A DNA stretch of 10,432 nt from Bacteroidales bacterium (GCA_029934265.1 JAOZMN010000080.1:1-10432), one strand, 5' to 3'. Counted from the first letter of the stretch, positions 1 through 7,066 are shown. Translations and numbers: made by a program. The notes: generated from the letters alone by a model not told the origin.

Positions 1-528
1 ATGTAAATAAAAATTATTTTCACCGGCAATACGGATAAAATTTTCATAATTTTCAAAAGGAATTATAATTCCGAATTTCGCTTTTGCGGACATTATTTTT
101 TTTGAACATCGAAATAAATCTTCCGGCGTAAGTTCTTTGTTATGCCTTGCTATTGTCCTTTTATTGTCGGAAGCGATATAACTTGCATTATAAAAAGGCG
201 GATTACAAACAATATAATCGAATTTATCCGAAGTTTCTTTTGCAAAATTTTGAAGTGAAATATTATGAATTTTTAATCTGCTTGACCGGTCGGAAGAACG
301 AAAATTAAAATTTGCCTCTTCGGTAGCCTCTCCGCAAATTTCGATTGCCGTAATTTCGGCTTTGCTTTTTTGAGCTGCCATAAGTGCAATTAATCCGGTT
401 CCGGTTCCGATGTCAAGTATTTTTGAAGCTCCGCTAAAATCTGCCCACGCACCAAGCAATACTCCGTCAGTACCAACTTTCATTGCCGATTTTTCTTGTT
501 TTATTGAAAATTCTTTAAATCGAAACAT
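1..528 (-). CDS. trmN6: tRNA1(Val) (adenine-37-N6)-methyltransferase, C-terminus cut by window edge
   Basis: Transfers a methyl group from SAM to N6 of adenine 37 in tRNA-Val, next to the anticodon; cytoplasmic. 176 codons are visible without a stop. E. coli YfiC/TrmN6 is about 245 residues, so roughly 60-70 C-terminal residues lie off the left edge. The N-terminus (MFRFKEFSI, then AMKVGTDGVLLGAW at residues 15-28) is the family signature. The SAM-binding motif I reads LDIGTGTG at 38-45, and the N6-adenine methyltransferase motif IV is NPPF at 109-112. The ATG at 526-528 is chosen because the family signature starts there. It lies 42 bases downstream of the glycosyltransferase stop on the same strand, so both may share a transcript. 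The upstream GGAGG on this strand is about 20 bases from the ATG, too far for a normal ribosome binding site. Assignment is firm; the missing end is the only limit. Confidence 0.92.
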   Translation of the reverse strand, partial: MFRFKEFSIKQEKSAMKVGTDGVLLGAWADFSGASKILDIGTGTGLIALMAAQKSKAEITAIEICGEATEEANFNFRSSDRSSRLKIHNISLQNFAKETSDKFDYIVCNPPFYNASYIASDNKRTIARHNKELTPEDLFRCSKKIMSAKAKFGIIIPFENYENFIRIAGENNFYLH

Positions 529-548
529 TTTTGAATTTATAATTGCAG

Positions 549-573
549 ACCTCCGTCTATTTTAATATTTTTA
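549..573. repeat. 25-base intergenic repeat, copy 1
   Basis: On the plus strand this begins ACCTCCGTC and ends TTTTAATATTTTTA, with TA between. A second copy at 3378-3402 is identical except for CG at that dinucleotide (23 of 25 bases match). The last three bases here are the TAA stop of the minus-strand glycosyltransferase. Together with the two preceding bases it can form AGAC-CTCC-GTCT, a 4-base-pair stem followed by a T-rich run. Function unknown; it could be a weak termination signal or a dispersed repeat. Confidence 0.55.
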
Positions 574-1569
574 TGCTATTATCAAAAAATCTTTACCTTC
601 TGTATATTTTTTATCTGTAAGAAATTTACGGATAAGATGTTTTGCCCCCCTGTTGCTTACATAGGATAAAATAAAATGTTCTCCGCCAACAGGTAATTCT
701 TGGTAATACAAACAGTTTTGTTGTTTTAGTTTTTTTGCAGAAATATCTATATAAAAATCAATTTCAATACCGTAATTTGTCAATAAATTTGCTCTTTTTT
801 TTGATTTTTTACCGGCTCCCCAAATTGCGACTTTCGGGTGAAAAGGATTATTTTTTTGAAGATATTTTGCCAAATACGGAGTTTTTGTTTCATAAAAAGC
901 ATCAAAACTGTAATTTTCGTCCGTTCTTGTCAATCGTGTTTCCGAATCATACCAATCGAACAGATGTTCCGGAAGTTTGGCAAGTTTTCTGCCGGCATTT
1001 AACCAACGCAAAAAAAACTCATAATCTTCCGGGAAATTTCCATGTTTGTAATATCCATACTTCTCAGCAGTTGCTTTGCGAAACATTATTGTCGGATTTA
1101 TTATTTGTAATTCCGAAAAACGATTTATCGAAATATCTTTAATATTACAAATATCATTAGTTAAATCGACATAAGTTTTAAAACCTGAATTTCCTTCATT
1201 CCCGATATAATTTACTTTTGTCCCGACAAGGTCTATTCCCGAATTTTCTTCAAGAAATTGAAATTGTTTTTCAATTCTTTCTTTATGCGATACATCATCG
1301 GCATCCATGCGTGCAATGTATTTAGTTTGCGCATATTTCATACCCGTATTGGAAGCATTGGCAACTCCTTGTTTTTTTTCATCAAGAAGTAAAATATTAT
1401 TGAATTTTTCGGAATATTTTTCTGCAATCTTTCTGCTTTTATCTGTAGAATTATTATTAACCAAAATTATTTCAAATTCCTTAAAAGTCTGATTTAAAAT
1501 AGAATTAACTGCTCTCGCAAGAGTATTTTCCGCATTATAAAAAGGTAATATTACTGAAATATTCAACAT
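571..1569 (-). CDS. family 2 glycosyltransferase (GT-A fold) with C-terminal Rossmann-like domain
   Basis: Predicted to move a sugar from a nucleotide-sugar donor to a glycan or lipid acceptor at the inner face of the membrane. In the 332-residue protein the GT2 start is ISVILPFYNAENTL (4-17). NNNSTD at 38-43 is the usual nucleotide-binding stretch, DADD at 89-92 is the metal-binding DxD, and PED at 180-182 fits the catalytic-base region. After about residue 243 there is a separate segment opening with VAIWGAGKKSK (247-257), a glycine-rich nucleotide-binding-like loop seen at the C-terminus of some Bacteroidota GT2 enzymes. The frame is open upstream to a possible start at 1653. I chose the ATG at 1567-1569 because the family homology begins right after it and the extra 28 residues look like translated leader. 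Acceptor and sugar cannot be told from sequence. It is divergent from the psd gene and upstream of trmN6. Confidence 0.88.
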   Translation of the reverse strand: MLNISVILPFYNAENTLARAVNSILNQTFKEFEIILVNNNSTDKSRKIAEKYSEKFNNILLLDEKKQGVANASNTGMKYAQTKYIARMDADDVSHKERIEKQFQFLEENSGIDLVGTKVNYIGNEGNSGFKTYVDLTNDICNIKDISINRFSELQIINPTIMFRKATAEKYGYYKHGNFPEDYEFFLRWLNAGRKLAKLPEHLFDWYDSETRLTRTDENYSFDAFYETKTPYLAKYLQKNNPFHPKVAIWGAGKKSKKRANLLTNYGIEIDFYIDISAKKLKQQNCLYYQELPVGGEHFILSYVSNRGAKHLIRKFLTDKKYTEGKDFLIIA

Positions 1570-1641
1570 AAATATTACTGAAATTAAATTTATTTTTTTG
1601 CCGAAATTAGTATTTTTTATCCAAAATAAATATTCTTTTAC

Positions 1642-1649
1642 TATCTTTG
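1642..1649 (+). promoter_or_regulatory. possible -7 element (TATCTTTG) upstream of psd
   Basis: TATCTTTG matches the Bacteroidota -7 consensus TAnnTTTG exactly, but I find no TTG at the expected distance upstream. If used, transcription would start near 1656 and the psd mRNA would open with the palindrome at 1661-1684. A one-mismatch alternative (TTCCTTTG) lies at 1710-1717, closer to the gene. Weak call. Confidence 0.2.
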
Positions 1650-1660
1650 TCAATTATTAA

Positions 1661-1684
1661 GAGGTCTTAGACCTTAGTACTAAG
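1661..1684. repeat. AAGGTC-family palindrome copy A, with a second overlapping palindrome
   Basis: GAGGTC-TTA-GACCTT (1661-1675) belongs to a family with core AAGGTC-N3-GACCTT found five times in the window. It overlaps a perfect 12-base palindrome, CTTAGTACTAAG (1673-1684). It lies in the divergent region between the glycosyltransferase and psd, so it is 5' to both genes. It could be a folded 5' leader or an operator-like protein site; no T-run follows, so it is not a typical terminator. Confidence 0.6.
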
Positions 1685-1745
1685 TGTAAATGTTTCAATA
1701 ACAAAGTATTTCCTTTGATAATCATATTAAACTTCAAAATCAGGT

Positions 1746-2399
1746 ATGACTATAAATAAACAAGGCTATCCTACCTTATCTATATTATTTGTTTTTTTGT
1801 CGATATTAAATATATTGTCGTTTTATTTTATTGATAATATTATAATTAAAACAATTGCAGCTTTTGTTTCAGTTTCTTTCTTTCTGTTTATTTTACAATT
1901 TTTCAGAAGTCCGAACCGACAGATAAAAAAAAACGACAAAGCATTGCTTTCGCCGGCTGACGGTACTGTAGTGGTTGTCGAAAGAACACAAGAAAACGAA
2001 TATTTTAAAGATAAAAGAATACAAGTCTCAATATTTATGTCGGCTTGGAATATTCATATTAATTGGTTCCCGATAAGCGGAATTATTAAATATTTTAAAT
2101 ATCACCCCGGATTATTTTTATTTGCAAACAATCCGAAATCTTCTACCGACAACGAACGTACAACAATAGTTATCGAAAATTCCAAGAAAAAAGAAATCCT
2201 TTTCAGACAAATTGCAGGAGTTATGGCAAGAAGAATAGTTGCACCTGTAAAAGTAGGTCAAATTGCAGAACAAGGCAAAGAATTTGGTTTTATAAAATTC
2301 GGTTCTCGTGTTGATATTTTCTTGCCGGAAGACACCATCCTCAAAGTAAAAATCGGAGACAAAGTAAAAGGTCAAATTTCGGAAATTGCAGAAATTTAA
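1746..2399 (+). CDS. psd: phosphatidylserine decarboxylase, short form
   Basis: Decarboxylates phosphatidylserine to phosphatidylethanolamine in the inner membrane, using a pyruvoyl group made by self-cleavage. The 217-residue protein is the short type common in Bacteroidota and archaea. Two membrane helices lie at about 10-30 and 33-53. Conserved stretches follow: LLSPADGTV (67-75), NIHINWFPISG (102-112, with the usual HxN), YHPG (119-122). The processing site is FGSR at 185-188, where cleavage is expected between Gly186 and Ser187 to give the pyruvoyl alpha chain. The ATG at 1746 is preceded by CAGG four bases upstream and leads directly into the membrane segment. In many relatives a phosphatidylserine synthase gene is adjacent; none is in this window. 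The TAA stop overlaps palindrome copy B. Assignment is firm. Confidence 0.94.
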   Translation: MTINKQGYPTLSILFVFLSILNILSFYFIDNIIIKTIAAFVSVSFFLFILQFFRSPNRQIKKNDKALLSPADGTVVVVERTQENEYFKDKRIQVSIFMSAWNIHINWFPISGIIKYFKYHPGLFLFANNPKSSTDNERTTIVIENSKKKEILFRQIAGVMARRIVAPVKVGQIAEQGKEFGFIKFGSRVDIFLPEDTILKVKIGDKVKGQISEIAEI

Positions 2400-2412
2400 G
2401 GTCTTCGACCTT
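2398..2412. repeat. AAGGTC-family palindrome copy B, overlapping the psd stop
   Basis: AAGGTC-TTC-GACCTT is a perfect 6-base-pair inverted repeat with a 3-base loop. Its first two bases are the last two of the psd TAA stop. The sequence after it (ACAATTATTC) lacks a continuous T-run. Its position at a gene end would suit a 3'-end stabiliser or weak terminator, but other copies of the family sit in 5' regions. Confidence 0.65.
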
Positions 2413-2441
2413 ACAATTATTCTTTTATTCAATCAAAATAA

Positions 2442-3014
2442 ATGAACGATAAAATTATAGAAGACCAAATTTTTCAAAACACAAATTTTTTAAAAGAAAA
2501 TTTCTCGAAAGCCGATTATGAAAATTGTAATTTTCTGAATTGTACATTTACAAATATAAACTTATCGTCTTTTTCATTTTCGGAATGTGAATTTACAAAT
2601 TGCGATTTGAGTATGTGTAAAATTGCAGATGCTTCTTTCAGAGATGCGAAATTTAAAGATTGTAAATTACTCGGTCTGCGTTTTGACGACTGCAATGAAT
2701 TTTTACTTTCATTTTCATTCGATAACTGTATTTTGAATTTTTCTTCGTTTTACAAACTGAAATTAAAGAAAATTATTTTCAAAAATTGTACGCTTCAAGA
2801 AGTTGATTTTTCGGAAACAAATTTAACAGAATCCGGATTTGAAAATTGTGAATTAAGCGGTGCAATTTTCGATAATACCATTCTTGAAAAAGCCGATTTC
2901 AGAACTTCACATAATTTTTCAATCGACCCGGAAAACAATAAAATTAAAAAAGCAAAATTTTCAATGCCGGAAGTTCTCGGATTGTTAAATAAATATGATA
3001 TAATAATTAACTGA
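2442..3014 (+). CDS. pentapeptide-repeat protein (McbG/Qnr-like fold)
   Basis: A 190-residue protein made almost wholly of five-residue units that form a right-handed four-sided beta helix. From about residue 21 to 155 the repeats show Phe or Leu at the central position and often Cys or Ala two residues before it, as in NCNFLNCTFTNINL (28-41) and DASFRDAKFKDCKL (63-76). The register is disturbed at about 85-105, splitting the helix into two parts as in Qnr and McbG proteins. The C-terminal tail (SIDPENNKIKKAKFS, 160-174, then a short helix) is typical of the uncharacterised relatives. Qnr and MfpA mimic DNA and protect gyrase, but similarity at the repeat level does not establish that here. 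Cys-rich, no signal peptide, so probably cytoplasmic. It is followed after 2 bases by a small membrane protein gene, suggesting joint translation. Confidence 0.88.
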   Translation: MNDKIIEDQIFQNTNFLKENFSKADYENCNFLNCTFTNINLSSFSFSECEFTNCDLSMCKIADASFRDAKFKDCKLLGLRFDDCNEFLLSFSFDNCILNFSSFYKLKLKKIIFKNCTLQEVDFSETNLTESGFENCELSGAIFDNTILEKADFRTSHNFSIDPENNKIKKAKFSMPEVLGLLNKYDIIIN

Positions 3015-3016
3015 TA

Positions 3017-3343
3017 ATGAGAAAAATACTTATCGGAATTTTCGTTGGATTTGCAGTGGGCATAATAGACCTTATCCCGATGATAATTCAAAAACTGACT
3101 TGGGACGCTAATTTTTCGGCACTTGCCATGTGGACTGTCGTTGGATTTATAACCGCAACTATCTCGCTAAAATTGAACCCGATAATAAAAGGAATTTTGA
3201 CAGCTTTTTCGATACTGCTCCCCTCTGCAATTTTGATTACTTGGCAAGAACCGGTATCAATAATCCCGATAAGTATTATGACTCTTATACTCGGAGGACT
3301 ACAAGGGTTTATGATAGATAAACTCACCAAAAAAAACATATAA
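3017..3343 (+). CDS. small four-helix integral membrane protein, function unknown
   Basis: A 108-residue hydrophobic protein with four likely membrane helices at about 4-22, 33-52, 57-77 and 81-103, and a basic C-terminus (DKLTKKN). Recognisable features are a polar DLIPM in the first helix (18-22) and TWQEP before the last (75-79). It resembles a conserved uncharacterised family I have seen in Bacteroidota but cannot name. The ATG at 3017 lies two bases after the TGA of the pentapeptide-repeat gene, so translation is probably coupled and the two products may belong to one function. The opposite-strand frame across it is a shadow. Real gene with good confidence, role unknown. Confidence 0.75.
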   Translation: MRKILIGIFVGFAVGIIDLIPMIIQKLTWDANFSALAMWTVVGFITATISLKLNPIIKGILTAFSILLPSAILITWQEPVSIIPISIMTLILGGLQGFMIDKLTKKNI

Positions 3344-3377
3344 CTCCCTTTATTTATAATATTACGATTCCATTCAA

Positions 3378-3402
3378 ACCTCCGTCCGTTTTAATATTTT
3401 TA
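3378..3402. repeat. 25-base intergenic repeat, copy 2
   Basis: Matches the repeat at 549-573 at 23 of 25 positions; only the central dinucleotide differs (CG here, TA there). It lies 34 bases after the stop of the small membrane protein, in the 217-base intergenic region before the WG-repeat gene. A short inverted repeat GAGAA-A-TTCTC (3403-3413) follows. I see no gene in 3344-3560. Confidence 0.55.
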
Positions 3403-3497
3403 GAGAAATTCTCGTCTTACAGTAAACAAACAGCAAGCCTGCAAATATTTCATTTTAAGCAATTTACAGATTTTCGCAAAAAAATTATTTATAAAGA

Positions 3498-3527
3498 TTG
3501 AAAAACAGTATATTTTTATTAATTTTA
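3498..3527 (+). promoter_or_regulatory. likely Bacteroidota-type promoter for the WG-repeat gene
   Basis: TTG at 3498-3500 is followed after 19 bases by TAATTTTA at 3520-3527. This fits the Bacteroidota pattern of a TTG at -33 and TAnnTTTG at -7, with one mismatch at the last -7 position. Transcription would start around 3532-3534, some 27 bases before the ATG at 3561. That also argues against the in-frame TTG at 3498 being the true start codon. Confidence 0.38.
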
Positions 3528-3560
3528 CGCATTAAATTAATAATTAAAAAAATTGAAAAA

Positions 3561-4871
3561 ATGTCTTTAGATATATTGAATATGCTTATAGAGTCGGCTT
3601 GTTCCGATGGAGAACCTTTGGAAGACGATAAAGTTCTACTAAGAAAAAAAGCAACAGAACTCGGTATCAGTGAAGCAGAATTAAGTAAAATGATTTCTGC
3701 CAAAGTCAGAGGCGAAAACTATACTCCCATAATAAAGGACGAAACTCCTGTAGTTGAAAAACAAAGTCCGCCGAGTATTATCGTAAAAGAAGAGAAAATA
3801 AATATAACGCCGCCTCCGGTAGAAAAAAAAGAAGAAATTCTACGAACTCCACCCAAGAAAGAAGAAGAAATTATAATTCCGGGTATTTTAAAAGAAGAAG
3901 TTCCACCCAAAAAAATACATGAAGAAAAACCGGAAATAATACAACCGGTTACAACCAAAGTTGAAGTCAAACCGAAACCTCCGATTGAAACAAAAAAAGA
4001 AGAAACTAAAAGCAAACCGGTAAACACAAAAAAAGAACCGGTAAAAGTAGAAGCAAAAAAAGCTCCGATTAATGAAGCAAAAACAGAACCCAAACCTGCA
4101 GGAAAAAGCAAAATGCCGATTATTATAGTCGCTGTACTTGTCGTATTAATCGTAATAGGAGGTTTTGTGTTTAAAGATAAAATTTTCGGTTCGCAAGACA
4201 AAACACCGGAAATTGTAACAGATAATACAGATAATACAACAGACCAAACAAGTAACGAGGATAAGTATGCCGAGTTTATGAAAAAAGGAAATGACGCTTT
4301 CGGAAAATCAAATTTTTTGAACGCCAAAAATAATTATGCAGAAGCTCTTAAATACAAAGCAGGAGATACAAAAGCCGGAGAAATGAAAACCAAAATGGAA
4401 CAAATTATAAGTCTGCAAAATGAAGCAAATGATTTGTTCAACAAAAAAAATATCGCAAGAGCCAAAATAAGGTTTGATTCTTTGTTAAGCATAACTCCGG
4501 ATATTAGCGATGCAATCGACAAAAAAAACAAATGTCAAGAAATAATGGATAAAGCCAAAGATTTGACATTCGAGCAAGAAGCATCTTCCAAAAAATACGG
4601 ATTTTCTGACCCTGACGGCTATATCGTTATTGATTATATATTTTCCGATGCAAAAAATTTCAAAAGAGGAGTAGCTCCGGTAAAAAACGGTGCAGGAAAA
4701 TGGGGCTTTATAACGCTTGGCTTTATCAAAGATGCAAAATATGCAATCGAACATAAATTCGATAAAGTCTGGACAGACAGAGGAAAATATCAAGCATCAA
4801 TCGAAGGAGAATCAGGTTATATATACGATTTTTCTTATGCAAACGGAAAACTTAACGAGTTCAAATACTAA
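3561..4871 (+). CDS. membrane protein with helical N-terminal domain, Lys/Pro/Glu-rich linker, TPR-like region and WG repeats
   Basis: A 436-residue mosaic protein. Residues 1-55 form an acidic helical domain (LNMLIESACSDGEPLEDD) resembling the N-terminal TerB-like helical unit of other Bacteroidota proteins. Residues 56-185 are a low-complexity linker of Lys, Glu, Pro and Ile/Val that recalls TonB-type spacers in composition only. One membrane helix lies at 186-204 (IIIVAVLVVLIVIGGFVF). Residues 233-330 contain two TPR-like helical pairs with the A/Y pattern (KKGNDAFGKSNFLNAKNNYA; then NEANDLFNKKNIARAK). The end (345-436) has WG-type beta repeats: KYGFSDPDGY, FKRGVAPVKN and GKWGFI. No signal peptide. 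I infer N-terminus and linker inside, TPR and WG parts in the periplasm, but topology is uncertain. The ATG at 3561 is preferred over TTG 3498, which would add 21 residues across a likely promoter. Its TAA stop runs into palindrome copy C. Function unknown; probably protein-protein contact across the envelope. Confidence 0.82.
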   Translation: MSLDILNMLIESACSDGEPLEDDKVLLRKKATELGISEAELSKMISAKVRGENYTPIIKDETPVVEKQSPPSIIVKEEKINITPPPVEKKEEILRTPPKKEEEIIIPGILKEEVPPKKIHEEKPEIIQPVTTKVEVKPKPPIETKKEETKSKPVNTKKEPVKVEAKKAPINEAKTEPKPAGKSKMPIIIVAVLVVLIVIGGFVFKDKIFGSQDKTPEIVTDNTDNTTDQTSNEDKYAEFMKKGNDAFGKSNFLNAKNNYAEALKYKAGDTKAGEMKTKMEQIISLQNEANDLFNKKNIARAKIRFDSLLSITPDISDAIDKKNKCQEIMDKAKDLTFEQEASSKKYGFSDPDGYIVIDYIFSDAKNFKRGVAPVKNGAGKWGFITLGFIKDAKYAIEHKFDKVWTDRGKYQASIEGESGYIYDFSYANGKLNEFKY

Positions 4872-4883
4872 GGTCTATTACCT
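4870..4883. repeat. AAGGTC-family palindrome copy C (decayed), overlapping the upstream stop
   Basis: AAGGTC-TAT-TACCT keeps the left arm of the family core, while the right arm has one mismatch and an altered end. Its first two bases belong to the TAA stop of the WG-repeat gene. It shares AAGGTCTATT and ACCTGT with copy D at 8624-8658, where a further 20 bases lie between these blocks. Confidence 0.5.
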
Positions 4884-4896
4884 GTTTATTATTGCC

Positions 4897-4910
4897 CACA
4901 CGCTCATGTG
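4897..4910. repeat. short hairpin CACA/TGTG in the 162-base gap before the bifunctional-nuclease gene
   Basis: CACACGCTCATGTG can fold with a 4-base-pair stem. Its reverse complement with flanks aligns with the hairpin at 8702-8717 at about 12 of 18 positions, and all six differences are transitions. No gene is seen in 4872-5033; the rest of the gap is AT-rich. TGACTTTG at 4995-5002 is a one-mismatch -7-like motif that may serve the next gene. Confidence 0.3.
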
Positions 4911-5033
4911 AAATTATTACAATCAGTAAGTTACCCACAAGCAAAAATATAAAAATTTAAGCGTAGGTACATAAGTAAAAGCTAACTAAAAAAATGACTT
5001 TGATAAAAACATACTTCAAAATTCAAAACGATA

Positions 5034-5657
5034 ATGGATAAAATCAAACTAAATGTATTGGGATTATCGTACAGTCAAACACAAACAGGTGCGTATGCCC
5101 TCGTTCTTGCAGAAGAAGATGGCAAACGCCGACTGCCCATTATTATAGGAACAGAAGAAGCTCGGTCGATAGCAATGCAACTCGAAGGAATAAAACCGGT
5201 ACGCCCCTTAACACATGACCTTTTTTTGAGTTTGGCAAATTCTTTTAATATCGAACTTACCGAAGTAAATATCGTTCGAGTGGAACAAGGAATTTTTTAT
5301 GCTAAACTAATATGTATAAGGAAACGAGCCAAAATAATAATAGACTCTCGTAGTTCCGATGCCATTGCTCTTGCTATCAGATTTAATTGTCCGATTTTTG
5401 CGAGCGAAAAAGTTATGAGAAAGGCCGGTATCTATTTTGATGAAAAAACAGGAAAAATGATAGCTTCAGACGAAAATAGTGAAGAGAAAAAAAAAGACGA
5501 GAAAAAATCATATAAAGATATGACTATCAAAGAATTAGATAAACTTCTCAAAATAGTGGTGGAAGAAGAAGATTACGAAACAGCATCTGTAATACGAGAT
5601 GAAATTACAAGCCGAGAACCAAATTCCGGAAACGATGATAAAAATATAACTGTATAA
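5034..5657 (+). CDS. bifunctional nuclease family protein (DUF151) with C-terminal UVR motif
   Basis: The first domain (about 3-135) is the DUF151/BFN fold. Marks are PIIIGTEEARSIAMQLEG (35-52), RPLTHDLF (57-64) and DSRSSDAIALAIRFNCPI (104-121). Some members of this family have been reported to act as DNases and RNases; others are known only by structure. After an acidic/basic spacer of about 25 residues (EEKKKDEKK), residues 164-192 form a UVR motif (TIKELDKLL, then EEEDYETASVIRDEI), the helical hairpin that in UvrB and UvrC mediates their contact and also occurs in ClpC-type ATPases and McsA. Total length of 207 is normal for the Bacteroidota two-domain form. The ATG at 5034 starts directly before the conserved IKLNVLGLS strand. 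The permease follows after 29 bases, so they may be cotranscribed. Family is certain; in vivo substrate is not. Confidence 0.9.
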   Translation: MDKIKLNVLGLSYSQTQTGAYALVLAEEDGKRRLPIIIGTEEARSIAMQLEGIKPVRPLTHDLFLSLANSFNIELTEVNIVRVEQGIFYAKLICIRKRAKIIIDSRSSDAIALAIRFNCPIFASEKVMRKAGIYFDEKTGKMIASDENSEEKKKDEKKSYKDMTIKELDKLLKIVVEEEDYETASVIRDEITSREPNSGNDDKNITV

Positions 5658-5686
5658 ACTTTGTTTTCCTATTCCAAATTCAAAAT

Positions 5687-7021
5687 ATGGGACTGAAATT
5701 GAAACTTATAATAATGAACTTCCTGCAATTTTTTATTTGGGGGTCGTGGTTGATAACTATAGGTGCATATTGGTTTCAAACAAAACACTGGTCGGGTGCC
5801 GAGTTCGGAGCAATATTTTCGACAATGGGAATTTCATCATTATTTATGCCCGCAATTGCCGGAATAATTGCCGACCGCCTGTTAAATGCAGAAAAACTAC
5901 TCGGAATTTTTCATATAGGCGGTGCGATTGCACTTTTTGCACTTCCATTTGTAGAATCACCGGCAGCAATGTTTTGGGTCATGCTTATAAATATGATTTT
6001 TTATATGCCGACTATCGCACTATCCATAACTGTCGCATACTCAGCTATTAAAGATAAAGGTTTAGACGTAGAAAAAACATATCCGCCAATAAGAGTATTC
6101 GGAACGGTTGGTTTTATACTCGCAATGTGGACTGTCAATCTTACCGGAATTTCAGATTCCGCCGTACAATTTTACCTCGCATCAGGAGCATCTTTACTTC
6201 TTGGAATTTATTCTTTTACACTCCCGAAATGTCCGATAAATAAAAGTCAGAAAAAAAAATCGTTTGTAGATTCGCTCGGATTAAATGCTTTTAAATTGTT
6301 TAAAGATAAAAAAATGGCAATTTTCTTTATCTTTTCAATGTTGCTTGGGGCTTCACTGCAACTTACTAATGCTTACGGAGATACATTTTTACACGAATTC
6401 AAAAAAATATTTGAATTTAAAGATACTTTTGCCGTTAGATATTCGGAATTTATAATGTCGGTATCGCAAATATCCGAAACCGTTTTTATACTTGCAATTC
6501 CTTTTTTCTTAAAGCGTTTCGGAATAAAAAAAGTAATGCTTATGAGTATGTTTGCTTGGGTTATCCGATTTGCCTTACTCGGTTTGGGAGACCCCGGAAC
6601 AGGTCTTTGGATGATTATTCTTTCCGGAATTGTATATGGAATGGCTTTTGATTTTTTCAATATTTCCGGTTCTTTGTATGTAGAGAAACAAGCCGATACA
6701 AAAATACGAGCAAGTGCACAAGGTCTTTTTATGATGATGACAAATGGTTTCGGTGCAATAATCGGAAGCGTTTTGAGCGGAATTATGATTGATAAATTTT
6801 TCAAAACTCACCAAATAATGTCTGAAAGCATAGGTTCCGTTTTCGGAAAAAATATAGTTATTTTTTTTACCGACCCTAATTTTACTTCAATAGAAAACGC
6901 ATTTCAGTGGAAAGGTATCTGGCTGACTTTTGCCGGATATTCTTTAATAATTGCCATTGTTTTTGCGATAGTTTTTAAATACAAGCACAATCCGAAAGAT
7001 GTAAAAAATATAAAACATTAA
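5687..7021 (+). CDS. nupG: nucleoside permease, NupG-type MFS transporter
   Basis: A 444-residue inner-membrane protein with 12 predicted helices, probably a nucleoside:proton symporter of the NHS family (NupG/XapB). N-terminal helix 1 carries FIWGSWLITIGAYWF (16-30), a hallmark of this family. IIADR (60-64) is the loop between helices 2 and 3. RVFGTVGFILAMW (136-148) corresponds to the conserved arginine-led helix 5 of NupG. The C-terminal half has GIVYGMAFDFFNISG (314-328) and RASAQGLFMMMTNGFG (341-356), also typical. The central loop (181-210) is Lys-rich as in other MFS proteins. Length is slightly more than the 418 of E. coli NupG. Starts at ATG 5687, 29 bases after the preceding gene. 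It converges with the MBOAT gene across 45 bases (7022-7066) that hold only a weak GAC-GAAA-GTC hairpin. Exact substrate is inferred from family. Confidence 0.88.
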   Translation: MGLKLKLIIMNFLQFFIWGSWLITIGAYWFQTKHWSGAEFGAIFSTMGISSLFMPAIAGIIADRLLNAEKLLGIFHIGGAIALFALPFVESPAAMFWVMLINMIFYMPTIALSITVAYSAIKDKGLDVEKTYPPIRVFGTVGFILAMWTVNLTGISDSAVQFYLASGASLLLGIYSFTLPKCPINKSQKKKSFVDSLGLNAFKLFKDKKMAIFFIFSMLLGASLQLTNAYGDTFLHEFKKIFEFKDTFAVRYSEFIMSVSQISETVFILAIPFFLKRFGIKKVMLMSMFAWVIRFALLGLGDPGTGLWMIILSGIVYGMAFDFFNISGSLYVEKQADTKIRASAQGLFMMMTNGFGAIIGSVLSGIMIDKFFKTHQIMSESIGSVFGKNIVIFFTDPNFTSIENAFQWKGIWLTFAGYSLIIAIVFAIVFKYKHNPKDVKNIKH

Positions 7022-7066
7022 AAAACTTGCGTAAATATTGTTCATTCAGACGAAAGTCGGTCATTG

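Noticed and set aside
735..1142. 135-residue plus-strand reading frame opposite the glycosyltransferase
   Set aside because: Lies wholly within a gene with clear GT2 motifs on the other strand and shows no domain.
1570..1653. Longer form of the glycosyltransferase starting at 1653
   Set aside because: The GT2 homology begins right after the ATG at 1567-1569; the extra 28 residues match nothing recognisable.
2398..2412. Classical rho-independent terminator after psd
   Set aside because: The stem is good but no T-run follows, and the same hairpin occurs in 5' regions elsewhere.
3498..3560. Longer form of the WG-repeat protein starting at TTG 3498
   Set aside because: The extra 21 residues are translated AT-rich leader, and the TTG fits better as the -33 element of a promoter.
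3719..4327. 202-residue minus-strand reading frame
   Set aside because: It is the reverse reading of the Lys/Glu/Pro-rich linker, giving a Ser/Phe/Gly-rich artefact.
6373..6804. 143-residue minus-strand reading frame inside the permease gene
   Set aside because: Shadow of a well-supported permease gene; no family features.
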